The notes under the pieces are model-generated. The model had not been told where the DNA came from. It made no database searches and was given only the letters and a program-made list of their open reading frames with translations. From Clostridia bacterium (GTDB lineage Bacteria > Bacillota > Clostridia > Oscillospirales > CAG-272), in assembly GCA_017508665.1 (NCBI GenBank), contig JAFVYL010000041.1:1-41153 (forward strand): DNA of 41,153 nucleotides. The letters are read 5' to 3'. A program made the translations under genes and the position numbers. Below, in pieces: positions 32,304 to 41,153 of this stretch. Every line of letters starts with the position of its first letter. Positions within the stretch are counted from its first letter, which is position 1.

Positions 32304-35300
32304 ATGAAAAAGGTTTCTTTGTTGATCTTCGTATCACTGATCCTTTTACTCGCATTCACGTCTTGTAGCATCATCTTCGGCCCCTCTGAGGACCCGAAGC
32401 CCGAGCACGAGCATGAATGGACTGAAGCTACATGTGAAGCACCTAAGACTTGTGCTACATGTGGTGATGTTGAGGGCGCGGCTCTCGGCCATGATTGGGC
32501 TGAGGCTACTTGTACCGCTCCCAAGACTTGTAAGACTTGCGAGAAGACTGAGGGTGAAGCTCTTGGTCACGATTGGGCAGCTGCAGATTGCACTACTCCC
32601 AAGACTTGTAAGACTTGCGGCGAGACCGATGGCGCAGCTCTCGGTCATAACTGGGACGATGCAACTTGCACCGATCCTAAGACTTGTAAAACTTGCGGCG
32701 CTACAGAGGGCGAAGCAAAAGGCCATACTTGGTCTGATCCCACCTGTACCGCTCCTAAGACCTGTACCGCTTGTGGCGCAACCGAGGGCGCAGCTCTTGG
32801 CCACACCGAGGAAGTAGTTCCCGGTAAGGCTGCCACCTGTACTGCTACCGGTCTTACCGAAGGCAAGAAGTGCTCCGTTTGCGGAGAGACACTTGTTGCT
32901 CAGGAAATAATTCCTGTGTTGGACCACACCGAGGAAGTAGTTCCCGGTAAGGATGCAACCTGTACCGAATCCGGTCTCACCGAAGGTAAGAAGTGCTCCG
33001 TTTGTGGCGAGACTATCGTAGCTCAGACTGAAATTCCTAAACTCGGTCACACCGAGGAGACTCTTGAGGCTGTAGATGCAACTTGTACCTCTACCGGTCT
33101 CACCGAAGGTAAGAAGTGCTCCGTTTGCGGAGAGATACTTGTTGCTCAGGAAACCATCCCTGCTCTCGACCACATTCCTATGGAAGCCGGCGAAGAGAAC
33201 AGAGTAGAGCCCTCTTGTAAGGCTCCCGGCGGATATGACACTGTTGTAAGATGCTTCATCTGTGACGGTATCATTTCTTCCGTACATACCGAGCTTGCTC
33301 AGCTTGAGCACGTTTTCGGCGAATACGTTTACAACAACGATGCAACCTGTGAAAACGACGGTACCGAGACTGCCACCTGTACTCTTCTTGTATGTGGCGG
33401 CGTTCAGGATACTCGCGTTAAGGAAGGCACCAAGCTTGGTCACGAGATGCCTGCTGATGCAGTATGTGGCGAGCATTGGAACTGCGTAAGATTCGACGAG
33501 TGCGGATACACCTCTCCCGAGCCTCTCGCTCACGACTATGCAGATGCTACCTGTCAGGTTCTCGCAACCTGTAAGAACTGTGGCGCGACCACCGGCGAGC
33601 TTGCTCCCTGTGTTCCCGGCGCAGCAGTAGAAGAGAATCGTGTAGCTCCCCAGTGTGAGGTTGCAGGTTCTTACGATCTCGTTACCTACTGTACTGTTTG
33701 TGGTGCTGAATGCTCCAGAGAAGCTCAGACTATTGATGCTACCGGACATAAGATGGCTCCCGCTACCTGTGACGCTCCTTCCACTTGTGAGAACGGATGC
33801 GGCAAGACCGAGGGCGAGGCTATTGCTAACCACACTCCCGTTGCTACATTGTTTGACGGTGTACTCACCTACAAGTGTACTACTTGTGATGACTCCTTCA
33901 CTACCGAGCAGCTCATTACTTATGTTGGTAACGATAAGGCGGATCTCTTCTTCACTAAGAACGGTGATCCTACAGTATCTATAGTAGACGGTGCGTACTA
34001 CATCCAGGCAGGTGAGGTAAGATCTCAGTACATGATCTACGGTCCTTCCAACGATAGAAACCACCCCAACACTATGACCGGTTGGAATAGCACCAACGAG
34101 TCCTTCGGTGTATTCTCCTTCCGTATTCAGCTTGGTAATATCACCGAGCATGTGCGCTTCATCGTTATGTCCTCCCGTAACAATCCCAACTGGGATGCTA
34201 ACAAGCTTCCCGACGCAGGCGATGGTTGGAGCGGCAACTCTCTTGACTTGCTCTCTATTACTCCCAACGGTGATGGAACATTCGAGATCGCTGGCAGAAA
34301 TATAACCTCTAACACCTTCGCTACCGTTTCCGGTGATGAGTGGGTTGACGTTAAGATGTTCATGCAGATCACTACAGAAGGCCTCTTCACTGTCAGCTAC
34401 TACATCGACGGCGAGTTTATGAACACTTACACAAGAGATCTTCTTGATCCCGCAACTACTCAGACAATCAAGAATCTCGACATTAACAACTTCTACATTT
34501 GCGGCTGGACTGCTCCCGGCACCGGCTTTGCAATTGACGATATGTACTTCGGTTATGCTAAGAACCAGGAATGGCTCTTCGACGAGCACGAGCACAGATG
34601 GGCAGACGCTGACTGCGAATCTCCTAAGCACTGTACCGCTTGTGGCCTTACCGAAGGCTCCGCTCTCGGTCACACCGAGGCAACCAGAAACGAGAACGTT
34701 GTAGCTCCTGACTGTGTAAACACAGGTTCTCACGACGTAGTTACATACTGTACCGTATGTAATAAGGAACTTGGTAGAGAGACCGTTGTTGATGCAGCTC
34801 TCGGCCACACTCCCGGCGAGGTTGTAATTGAAAACAACGTAGATCCTACCTGCGTACTTGACGGTAAGTATGACGAAGTTCAGTACTGTACCGTATGTAC
34901 CAAGGAAGCTAACAGAAAGACCGTTACTGTTCCCGCTACCGGACACACAGAAGTAGCAGTTCCCGGTAAGGATGCAACCTGTACCGAACCCGGTCTTACC
35001 GAGGGTAAGGTTTGTTCCGTTTGTGACGCAACTCTTGTTGCACAGGAAGTAATTCCCGCTAAGGGACATACAGAAGAAGTAGTTCCCGGTAAGGACGCTA
35101 CCTGTACCGCTACCGGTCTCACCGAAGGCAAGGTTTGTTCCGTTTGTGACGCAACTCTTGTTGCACAGGTTGAGATTCCCGTAGTAGCTCATACCTATGA
35201 CAATGACGAAGATGCTGATTGTAACGTTTGCGGATACACCCGTGACGTAGCATGTACGCATGAAAACACCACTACCCTTGATGCTGTAGCAGCTACTTGT

Positions 35301-38300
35301 ACCGCTACCGGTCTTACCGAGGGTAAGAAGTGTAATGACTGTGGCGAAACTATCACCGCTCAGGAAGTAGTTCCCGCACTCGGTCACCTTAATGACATAA
35401 CCCTTGATGCTGTAGCAGCTACTTGTACCGCTACCGGTCTTACCGAGGGTGTTAAGTGCTCCAGATGTGAAGAAACCACCACTGCTCAGGTAGAGGTTCC
35501 CGCACTCGGTCACCTTAACGACGTAACCATTCCCGCTGTGGATGCTACTTGTACCGCTACCGGTCTTACCGCAGGTATTAAGTGCTCCAGATGTGGTGAA
35601 ACCACTACCGCTCAGACTGAGGTTGCAGCGCTTGGTCACTCCTTCAACAACTATGTTAAGGATAACAACGCTACCTGTCTTGCTGACGGTACTAAGACCT
35701 CTAAGTGCGACCGTTGTGATGTAACTGATTCCATCACCGACGAGGGCACTAAGCTCGATCATACTCCCGGCGAGGCAGTTAAGGAAAACGTTGTAGCTCC
35801 TACTTGCTCCGTTAAGGGTAGCCACGACGAGGTTGTTAACTGCTCTGCATGTGGCACTGAGCTCTCCAGAACTACCGTTGAGGATGCAACTCTCGCTCAC
35901 ACCTGGTCCGGCGCACCTACCTGCGTATCCGGTAAGACCTGTACCGTTTGCGGCGCATCCGATCCTCAGCTCAATCCTAACGGACATAACCTCCAGGCTA
36001 CACACGATGGCGGCAAGCTCTTCTACGCTTGTCAGCTTTGTGACTACAGATTCGATGTTGAAACCTTCGTATACCACGACGGTAGCAACGCAAGTCTTCC
36101 CGGCTCCAATTACGTCGGCGGAAACTCCAAGTACAACAATGGTACTAACAATTACGCTTCCAATGGCGAATACGTTTACGCTATTACCGACATAGACGCA
36201 GCTGTTGACACCGACTCTCAGATGCAGCTCTGGGTACCCGGTATTAAGGACGGCAACGGCACCTTCAAGGGCTTCAGCCTTAATAACGCTGCAGTAGGTG
36301 CACTCTCTCTTAAGACCAAGCTTAGTCTTACTAACGCTGCTGATGCATTTACTCTTAAGCTCGTTGAGAGCGGCTGGGGTGCAGCAGGATGTATCGACAT
36401 CAACCTGCTTTCATTCACTCCCGTATTCGACGCTAATAAGACAACCTTCCAGGGTAAGATCAACGTTTACGGCTACAGCAACGTTGCAGGCGATAACGGC
36501 CAAACTCTTCTCACAACTCTTACAGTAGATGCTGAGAACTGGACTGAGTGGGTAGACATCAAGGTTATGCTCACTATGAATACCGAGACCGGTAACCTCG
36601 ACGCACTCTACTATATCAACGGTGCGTTCGTACACGCAGGTACCAAGAAGGTTACTACTACCGGACAGTCTATTTGTTCCGTATACGCTAACCTTAACGC
36701 TTGGAACAAGGGCACCGGTGTAATGCTCGATGACATCGCTTTCGGTTACACCGCTCATAGACACGACCTTGTTCCCGAGGTTATAAACGGTGTTGTTGTA
36801 TATGCATGTGATTGCGGTACTACCTTCCAGCTCACAGAATACCGTGAGTGGAACGGCGACGGCAATGATTCCAACTTCTCTCACTCTGCTAACGGTAAGT
36901 GGAACACCGTATATGAGGACGGCGCGTTCGGCTTCATGTTCCAGCCTGTAACAGAATCCGATTGGAAGAATTACAACGGTTTAGGCGGCCAGATGCAGCC
37001 TTGGCTCCCCGATAGTCAAAGAAATCAGCACACTCTTCCCGACTTCTCTTGCGCAAGCAACGCAGTTGGCGTTATCGCCTTCGACATAAAGACCAGCATG
37101 GCAAGCTGTGAAACTGCTCAGAGCAATCTCGGTCTTGGTGTCGGTAAGCCCAGAAACGCTTCTGACTGGAATGACGGTGGCTCTTGGACCGATGACTTCA
37201 TGACTATTCTTACAATTAGTGGATACAATGAAGCAGGTATCCAAGTTAAGGGCGGTGTTAACAGCGGACTTCAGCTTGCTACCATTCCTGCAGCAGAAAA
37301 CGGTTGGTCCGAGTGGTTCAACGTTATGATCGTTATCGACCTTGACGTTGATGGCACTATGACTACTTATTACTACATCAACGGTGCACTTACAGGCACT
37401 GATACCAGAAATCTTGGCACACCTGCAGCTGACGGCAGATACCTTAATCCTCAGAAGATTGAGGCATTCCAGCTCTCCGGTTGGACCTATGCAGCTGAGA
37501 CCGGTGTTATGCTTGATAACATGTACTTCGGTTACACCGCTAACGGTCACAACACTCTTGACGGACAGAGACACCAGCTCACCGAGACTACCTGTGGCGA
37601 GAAGTCCACTTGTACATGTGGCTGGAGTGGCTACACTGTGGCTCACACCTTCGAAAGCGCATGTTCTCCCGTATGTAGCGAATGCGGACTTGCAAATCAT
37701 GCTCCCGCTACTCACGCATCTCTCACTACCGCAGTTGTAGACGGCAAGGTAACTTATACCTGCTCCGACTGTAACTACTACTATGCAGCTGATAACCACG
37801 TTCTCTACTACGACGGCAATTCTGAGATCGGCGTATTCGCTAAGAATGGCGATATGGTCAGCGAAGTTGTAGACGGCGTTAACCACGTTTACCTTAAGGA
37901 TACCGACGGTAATCATTTTGCTGCAAACGGCGACCAGTATATGATGTGGGTTCCTTCCCAGTCTACTCCCGCCGAGTTCGACGGCTTCACCTGCGCTAAC
38001 AACGCTTTGGGCTTTGTTTCCTTCAAGATCAACGCTTACACCGACTCCTCAACAGGCATTGAGTTCAAGGTTAACGATGCAAGAGGCACATCCGCCTTCG
38101 ACTGGTCTAAGACCTCAGTTGGTATCTTTAAAATCATGCCCGTTACCTCTGATAGCCAGACTACCGTTAATATCACAGGTCTCAACGGTGCCGCTCTCAC
38201 CACTCTTACTCTCCCCGAGGGTAGCAAGTGGACCGGTTGGCTTGACGTTGTAATTCTCATCAAGCTTTCTGACAGCAATATGATGTCTGTTGATTATTAC

Positions 38301-39596
38301 ATCAACGGTCAGTACGTTGGCAACCTTACCAACAGTATGCTCATCAACACCAACAAGATCAGTTCTCTCTACCTCAACGGTTACACCAAGGGTGAGGGCA
38401 CAGGTTACTACCTTGATGACGTTGCATTCGGTTACACTCTCGGCGGTATGCACGAGGTTATTCCTGCCGAAGAGCCCATCTACAAGAATGAAATAGCTAA
38501 GGAAGAAGTTACTAATGAGCTTCTTACCGCTATCGTAACCAATAAGATCAAGCAGTGGGATCAGTCCGATGATCACAACGTTCACACCGGTACTCCCGTA
38601 TACGTAGTTGCTGATATGAACGGCGAGGATGTTCAGGCTCTTTACTTCTCCAAGACTACTCCTTGGGTAGGCGACGAGGGCGAGCAGTTCTCCGAGTTCA
38701 GATTCGACGTTGACGGTTCCAAGAAAGCTGCTTCCATTTCCTTCGATTACCTTGCAAAGGGTACCGTAGAGACCAATGACAGATATGAGTTCACCGACCT
38801 TGAGGGCAACAAGTTCTTCGCTGACGCTTACGTTCAGATCAAGACTCCCGCTACTCATCCCGGCGCAGGTGACAACTATCCCGAGCTTTCCGGAACAGAG
38901 CTCACTCTCGACGGTGAATGGCACACCATGACCTACACCTTCGCAGAGCCCCTTGAGATCATCAACATTCTCTTCAACCTCTATCACTTCCAGGGCGAGC
39001 TCCTTGTAGCTAACCTTGAGGTAGAGTTTGCTGCAGAGCCCTTCTACAAGAATGAAATAGCTAAGGAAGAAGTTACTAATGAGCTTCTTACCGCTATCGT
39101 AGATTCTAAGTTCAAGCAGTGCGACCAGTGCACCACTGTTAACGCACAGGGCGGTACTCCCGTATACGTAGTTGCTGATAAGAACGGCGAGGACGTTCAG
39201 GCACTCTACGTTTCCAGAACCTACGCTTGGGACGGCACTGAGGCTGAGCAGTTCACTGAGTTCAGATTTGACGTTGTTGGTAAGGCTACCTCCATTACCT
39301 TCGATTACAAGGCAAAGGGTACCGTAGAGACCAATGACAGATATGAGTTCACCGACCTTGAGGGCAACAAGTTCTATGCTGACGCTTACGTTCAGATCAA
39401 GACTCCCGATACTCATCCCGGTGCAGGTGACAACTATCCTGAGCTTTCCGGAACAGAGCTCACTCTCGACGGTGAATGGCACACCATGACCTACACCTTC
39501 GCAGAGCCCACCGATATCATCAACATTCTCTTCAACCTCTATCACTTCCAGGGCGAGCTCCTTGTAGCTAACCTCAACGTGACCTTCGAGGCATAA
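32304..39596 (+). CDS. 2430-residue surface lipoprotein with Cys/His repeat arrays and lectin-like modules
   Basis: The signal peptide MKKVSLLIFVSLILLLAFTS ends at lipobox Cys21. Residues 37-166 are five 26-residue repeats with W and C-x5-C-x2-C-x9-H. Next come three 41-residue repeats (C-x10-C-x2-C-x14-H, TGLTEGKKCSVCGE) and several longer ones. A ~215-residue jelly-roll-like module follows (about 540-755; VSYYIDGEFMNTYTRD, GFAIDDMYFGYAK). A second Cys/His block (about 760-1250), then three more related modules (about 1255-1480, 1515-1745, 1830-2050; YYINGA, LDDIAFGYT), each joined by short Cys-rich linkers. The last ~375 residues are two copies of a 188-residue module. Every Cys/His unit keeps CxxC and a following His, which could bind metal or form disulfides. 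Lectin-like modules suggest glycan binding at the cell surface. No catalytic domain is recognised. It is lipid-anchored at its N-terminus, and codon use suggests good expression. Confidence 0.9.
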   Translation: MKKVSLLIFVSLILLLAFTSCSIIFGPSEDPKPEHEHEWTEATCEAPKTCATCGDVEGAALGHDWAEATCTAPKTCKTCEKTEGEALGHDWAAADCTTPKTCKTCGETDGAALGHNWDDATCTDPKTCKTCGATEGEAKGHTWSDPTCTAPKTCTACGATEGAALGHTEEVVPGKAATCTATGLTEGKKCSVCGETLVAQEIIPVLDHTEEVVPGKDATCTESGLTEGKKCSVCGETIVAQTEIPKLGHTEETLEAVDATCTSTGLTEGKKCSVCGEILVAQETIPALDHIPMEAGEENRVEPSCKAPGGYDTVVRCFICDGIISSVHTELAQLEHVFGEYVYNNDATCENDGTETATCTLLVCGGVQDTRVKEGTKLGHEMPADAVCGEHWNCVRFDECGYTSPEPLAHDYADATCQVLATCKNCGATTGELAPCVPGAAVEENRVAPQCEVAGSYDLVTYCTVCGAECSREAQTIDATGHKMAPATCDAPSTCENGCGKTEGEAIANHTPVATLFDGVLTYKCTTCDDSFTTEQLITYVGNDKADLFFTKNGDPTVSIVDGAYYIQAGEVRSQYMIYGPSNDRNHPNTMTGWNSTNESFGVFSFRIQLGNITEHVRFIVMSSRNNPNWDANKLPDAGDGWSGNSLDLLSITPNGDGTFEIAGRNITSNTFATVSGDEWVDVKMFMQITTEGLFTVSYYIDGEFMNTYTRDLLDPATTQTIKNLDINNFYICGWTAPGTGFAIDDMYFGYAKNQEWLFDEHEHRWADADCESPKHCTACGLTEGSALGHTEATRNENVVAPDCVNTGSHDVVTYCTVCNKELGRETVVDAALGHTPGEVVIENNVDPTCVLDGKYDEVQYCTVCTKEANRKTVTVPATGHTEVAVPGKDATCTEPGLTEGKVCSVCDATLVAQEVIPAKGHTEEVVPGKDATCTATGLTEGKVCSVCDATLVAQVEIPVVAHTYDNDEDADCNVCGYTRDVACTHENTTTLDAVAATCTATGLTEGKKCNDCGETITAQEVVPALGHLNDITLDAVAATCTATGLTEGVKCSRCEETTTAQVEVPALGHLNDVTIPAVDATCTATGLTAGIKCSRCGETTTAQTEVAALGHSFNNYVKDNNATCLADGTKTSKCDRCDVTDSITDEGTKLDHTPGEAVKENVVAPTCSVKGSHDEVVNCSACGTELSRTTVEDATLAHTWSGAPTCVSGKTCTVCGASDPQLNPNGHNLQATHDGGKLFYACQLCDYRFDVETFVYHDGSNASLPGSNYVGGNSKYNNGTNNYASNGEYVYAITDIDAAVDTDSQMQLWVPGIKDGNGTFKGFSLNNAAVGALSLKTKLSLTNAADAFTLKLVESGWGAAGCIDINLLSFTPVFDANKTTFQGKINVYGYSNVAGDNGQTLLTTLTVDAENWTEWVDIKVMLTMNTETGNLDALYYINGAFVHAGTKKVTTTGQSICSVYANLNAWNKGTGVMLDDIAFGYTAHRHDLVPEVINGVVVYACDCGTTFQLTEYREWNGDGNDSNFSHSANGKWNTVYEDGAFGFMFQPVTESDWKNYNGLGGQMQPWLPDSQRNQHTLPDFSCASNAVGVIAFDIKTSMASCETAQSNLGLGVGKPRNASDWNDGGSWTDDFMTILTISGYNEAGIQVKGGVNSGLQLATIPAAENGWSEWFNVMIVIDLDVDGTMTTYYYINGALTGTDTRNLGTPAADGRYLNPQKIEAFQLSGWTYAAETGVMLDNMYFGYTANGHNTLDGQRHQLTETTCGEKSTCTCGWSGYTVAHTFESACSPVCSECGLANHAPATHASLTTAVVDGKVTYTCSDCNYYYAADNHVLYYDGNSEIGVFAKNGDMVSEVVDGVNHVYLKDTDGNHFAANGDQYMMWVPSQSTPAEFDGFTCANNALGFVSFKINAYTDSSTGIEFKVNDARGTSAFDWSKTSVGIFKIMPVTSDSQTTVNITGLNGAALTTLTLPEGSKWTGWLDVVILIKLSDSNMMSVDYYINGQYVGNLTNSMLINTNKISSLYLNGYTKGEGTGYYLDDVAFGYTLGGMHEVIPAEEPIYKNEIAKEEVTNELLTAIVTNKIKQWDQSDDHNVHTGTPVYVVADMNGEDVQALYFSKTTPWVGDEGEQFSEFRFDVDGSKKAASISFDYLAKGTVETNDRYEFTDLEGNKFFADAYVQIKTPATHPGAGDNYPELSGTELTLDGEWHTMTYTFAEPLEIINILFNLYHFQGELLVANLEVEFAAEPFYKNEIAKEEVTNELLTAIVDSKFKQCDQCTTVNAQGGTPVYVVADKNGEDVQALYVSRTYAWDGTEAEQFTEFRFDVVGKATSITFDYKAKGTVETNDRYEFTDLEGNKFYADAYVQIKTPDTHPGAGDNYPELSGTELTLDGEWHTMTYTFAEPTDIINILFNLYHFQGELLVANLNVTFEA
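32412..32801 (+). repeat. 78-bp (26-residue) tandem Cys/His repeat, five units
   Basis: Five consecutive units encode HxWxxATCTxPKTCxTCG then xTEGxALG. Each carries three Cys and, with the next unit's first residue, one His. DNA identity between units is high enough for recombination, but codons differ, so the array is not newly duplicated. Confidence 0.92.
38481..39593 (+). repeat. 564-bp tandem duplication of the C-terminal module
   Basis: The segment starting TACAAGAATGAAATAG at 38481 recurs at 39045, exactly 564 bases later. Long stretches (for example KGTVETNDRYEFTDLEGNKF) are identical in protein and nearly so in DNA; the divergent part lies around the DQSDDHNVHTG / CDQCTTVNAQGG region. 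Confidence 0.93.
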
Positions 39597-39660
39597 GAGA
39601 ATAAAACAAAAATAACCAAACCGAAAGGTTTGATCCTCTACCTTGATAGGTAGATAAGGG

Positions 39661-39690
39661 AAGAGCCCGCGAGAAATCGCGGGCTCTTTT
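39661..39690 (+). terminator. Intrinsic terminator of the giant lipoprotein gene
   Basis: A perfect 12-bp stem AAGAGCCCGCGA / TCGCGGGCTCTT with a GAAA loop, followed by TTTT. Confidence 0.95.
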
Positions 39691-39715
39691 GCGTTTAAAA
39701 TAGGAGAGAAGCGGG

Positions 39716-39958
39716 AAGTGGAAAGTAGAAAGTGGAAAATTTAAAGTTGAAAATGGAAAGTGGAAAAATGAAAGTTGAAAAACAACGTGAGTTAAACGAA
39801 AGGATGGCAAAAAAGGATTTCATTTGGAGTGCAGCCCTCTTATTAGGCTGGAGAAGGCTTGCGAAGGCTTTCACTACGGGAGAGGACTTAATTATGCATT
39901 TTGCAATATGAGTTATGCATTTACGCACCAACTTTCCATTCTCCACTTTTCATTTTAC
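39716..39958. repeat. Degenerate purine heptad tract with an inverted pyrimidine partner
   Basis: 39716-39793 is a run of irregular AAGTGGAAA / AAGTTGAAA units on the plus strand. At 39927-39958 the opposite pattern (ACTTTCCATTCTCCACTTTT) appears, so the two form a loose inverted pair around about 130 bases. No gene is seen in the whole 39691-40040 stretch. Confidence 0.6.
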
Positions 39959-40039
39959 TCTTGCATACTCCTCATTCGTCATACTCGTCGACACAGCCAC
40001 TCGTATGACACCTTCCCCGCAGGAGAAGGCTTAATAAGC

Positions 40040-40080
40040 ACAAAAAAGGATAGAGAACCGAGATTCTCTATCCTTATTAT
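40040..40080. terminator. Bidirectional terminator between the two convergent repeat-protein genes
   Basis: A perfect 12-bp stem AAGGATAGAGAA (40046-40057) / TTCTCTATCCTT (40064-40075). A-rich on the left gives a U-run for the minus-strand gene; ATTATATT follows on the right. Confidence 0.88.
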
Positions 40081-40103
40081 ATTAAATATGTAAAATGATT
40101 TGA

Positions 40104-41153
40104 TTATCTTCTTCTGCGCTTATACCAGGGAGTGGTGGTCGCAGGAGCTGCGAGAGCTATGAGGCAAATGATGATCACGATGACACACGCGCCTACGATA
40201 GCGTATGTAGTGTATGCAGGGGGGAACTGAACCTTTACGAACTCACCCTCTGTGCCACAGGTCTTACAGATCTGCTTTACGATTGCAGCCTTAGGATCGT
40301 CATTGGGATAGAAGTCGTGACCGTGAGGAGCAATTTCGTTGCTCTTTCTGGAAAGCTCTTCGTCACATACTGTACAGTATACTACGGCATCGTACTTGCC
40401 GGTGTTTACACAGTCAGGCTCTACTCTGTTTTCTACAACAGCAGCACCTGCGGTATGTCCGAGTGCGGGGATTTCAACAGACTCTCTGGAGCACTCTCCA
40501 TTACAGTTAATACAGTATACTACGCTATCATAGCTACCGGTATTTACACAGTCGGGCTCAATGCGATTCTCTTCTACAGCCTCGCCGTTAACGTGGGCTC
40601 TAAGTGAACCGTAAGATGCGCCACATCTGGTGCACACTTTCTTGTCAGTACAGGTTGCTACACCTCCGGTGTGACCAAGGGAGGAAATACTTTTCTGAGT
40701 TTTGGAGAGTTGTGCGTTACAATCGGTACAGTAAACTACGCTGTCGTAGCTACCGCGAGTTGTACAGGTGGGCTCAACTATATTCTCCTGAACTGCAGCA
40801 CCTGCAGTATGTCCCTTTGCAGAAACAACGGTAGTATCTCTGTCGAGCTCTACGTCACATACAGAGCAGTAAACTACAGTGTCATAGCTACCGTCAGTTA
40901 CACAATCGGGAGCTATGTTATTCTCGGTTACAGGAGCAGCCTCGGTGTGTCCGAGCTTGGGAACAACGGTAGTATCTCTGTCGAGCTCTTCGTCTCATAC
41001 AGAGCAGTAAACTACGGTGTCATAGCTACCGTCAGTTACACAATCGGGAGCTACGTTATTCTCGGTTACAGGAGCAGCCTCGGTGTGTCCGAGCTTGGGA
41101 ACAACGGTAGTATCTCTGTCGAGCTCTACGTCGCATACAGAGCAGTAAACTAC
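40104..41153 (-). pseudogene. Cys/His-repeat membrane-anchored surface protein, interrupted by TGA; 5' end outside window
   Basis: Read from the right edge, the frame encodes 46-residue units such as HTEAAPVTENNVAPDC then VTDGSYDTVVYCSVC, the same C-xn-C-x2-C-xm-H family as the giant lipoprotein. At 40995-40997 the codon for the last Cys of the CSVC motif is TGA; the units before and after have TGC and TGT there. Beyond the stop the frame continues undisturbed for about 297 codons through three more complete units, a short CTDKKVCTRCGAS unit, and a C-terminal membrane helix (YTTYAIVGACVIVIIICLIA) with the tail YKRRRR. That end suggests anchoring in the membrane with the repeats outside. It may be a true nonsense mutation, a recoded codon, or an assembly error in near-identical repeats. 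GTG codons after the TGA lack good ribosome sites. Confidence 0.7.
40835..41153 (-). repeat. 138-bp tandem repeats, at least two full units plus a partial one
   Basis: TATCTCTGTCGAGCTC recurs at 40835, 40973 and 41111, exactly 138 bases (46 residues) apart. Units are nearly identical; one of the differences creates the TGA at 40995-40997. Confidence 0.93.

Noticed and set aside
32412-33180. CRISPR-like regular repetition
   Set aside because: The period is 78 and then 123 bases, in frame, with degenerate units inside a coding gene; there are no unique spacers.
32346-36077. Very long minus-strand open frame (1243 codons) opposite the giant lipoprotein
   Set aside because: It mirrors the Cys/His repeats of the plus-strand gene, where regular codon use suppresses antisense stops. 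It has no ribosome site or domain, while the plus strand has a promoter, signal peptide and terminator.
38115-39545. Minus-strand open frame opposite the duplicated C-terminal module
   Set aside because: Same cause: an antisense shadow of a repeated, codon-biased gene, with no start signals.
40995-40997. Selenocysteine at the in-frame TGA
   Set aside because: The sequence after the TGA is the same as in units with ordinary Cys codons and shows no convincing SECIS hairpin; selenoprotein genes are not seen in the window. Kept only as a minor alternative.

Overview
The window looks like chromosomal DNA from an uncultured anaerobic Clostridia-type Bacillota, probably a gut lineage. The basis is SpoVG, a LexA-type repressor, a T-box leader, near-consensus -35/-10 promoters with 17-18 bp spacers, strong Shine-Dalgarno sites, many intrinsic terminators, a WbsX/GH99-like gene, and very large surface proteins with Cys/His repeats. 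TGA is used as an ordinary stop, so the code is standard bacterial. Genus cannot be fixed from the sequence. No phage, insertion sequence, CRISPR array or rRNA was seen.

Left part (1-13 kb). The window opens inside a giant extracellular protein with Fn3-like and six discoidin-like modules, followed by a 43-codon peptide gene and a terminator. Next come a highly expressed coiled-coil protein with VVEEAP repeats, spoVG on the minus strand, a murC-DUF523 (TudS-like) pair in which murC seems to use a non-AUG start, an mgtE magnesium transporter behind a structured leader, and a CPA2-type cation/proton antiporter. A possible small RNA follows.

Middle (13-26 kb). A T-box leader controls a three-gene ABC importer. 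Its specifier (UAC) and its UGGU acceptor-pairing sequence both point to tRNA-Tyr, so tyrosine or a related aromatic compound is the predicted substrate. After a patch of structured repeats come, on the minus strand, a WbsX-like gene with a GNAT acetyltransferase, and then a complete F-type ATP synthase operon (Z-like, I, B, E, F, H, A, G, D, C). The c subunit carries a two-carboxylate Na+-type motif, so the enzyme may be Na+-coupled.

Right part (26-41 kb). lexA is divergent from atp. Then follow a lipoprotein, tRNA-Ser(GCU) with an unusual inverted copy of its own 3' end, a second copy of the structured repeat, thymidine kinase, topoisomerase III, and a 2430-residue lipoprotein built from Cys/His repeat arrays, four lectin-like modules and a duplicated 188-residue C-terminal module. 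The window ends in a convergent gene of the same repeat family, where one conserved cysteine codon is replaced by TGA.

The points most worth following are the C-xn-C-x2-C-xm-H surface repeat family with its TGA-interrupted member, the dispersed structured repeat (16.4 and 28.5 kb) whose hairpins are kept while their sequence changes, the Tyr T-box importer, and the predicted Na+ c-ring.
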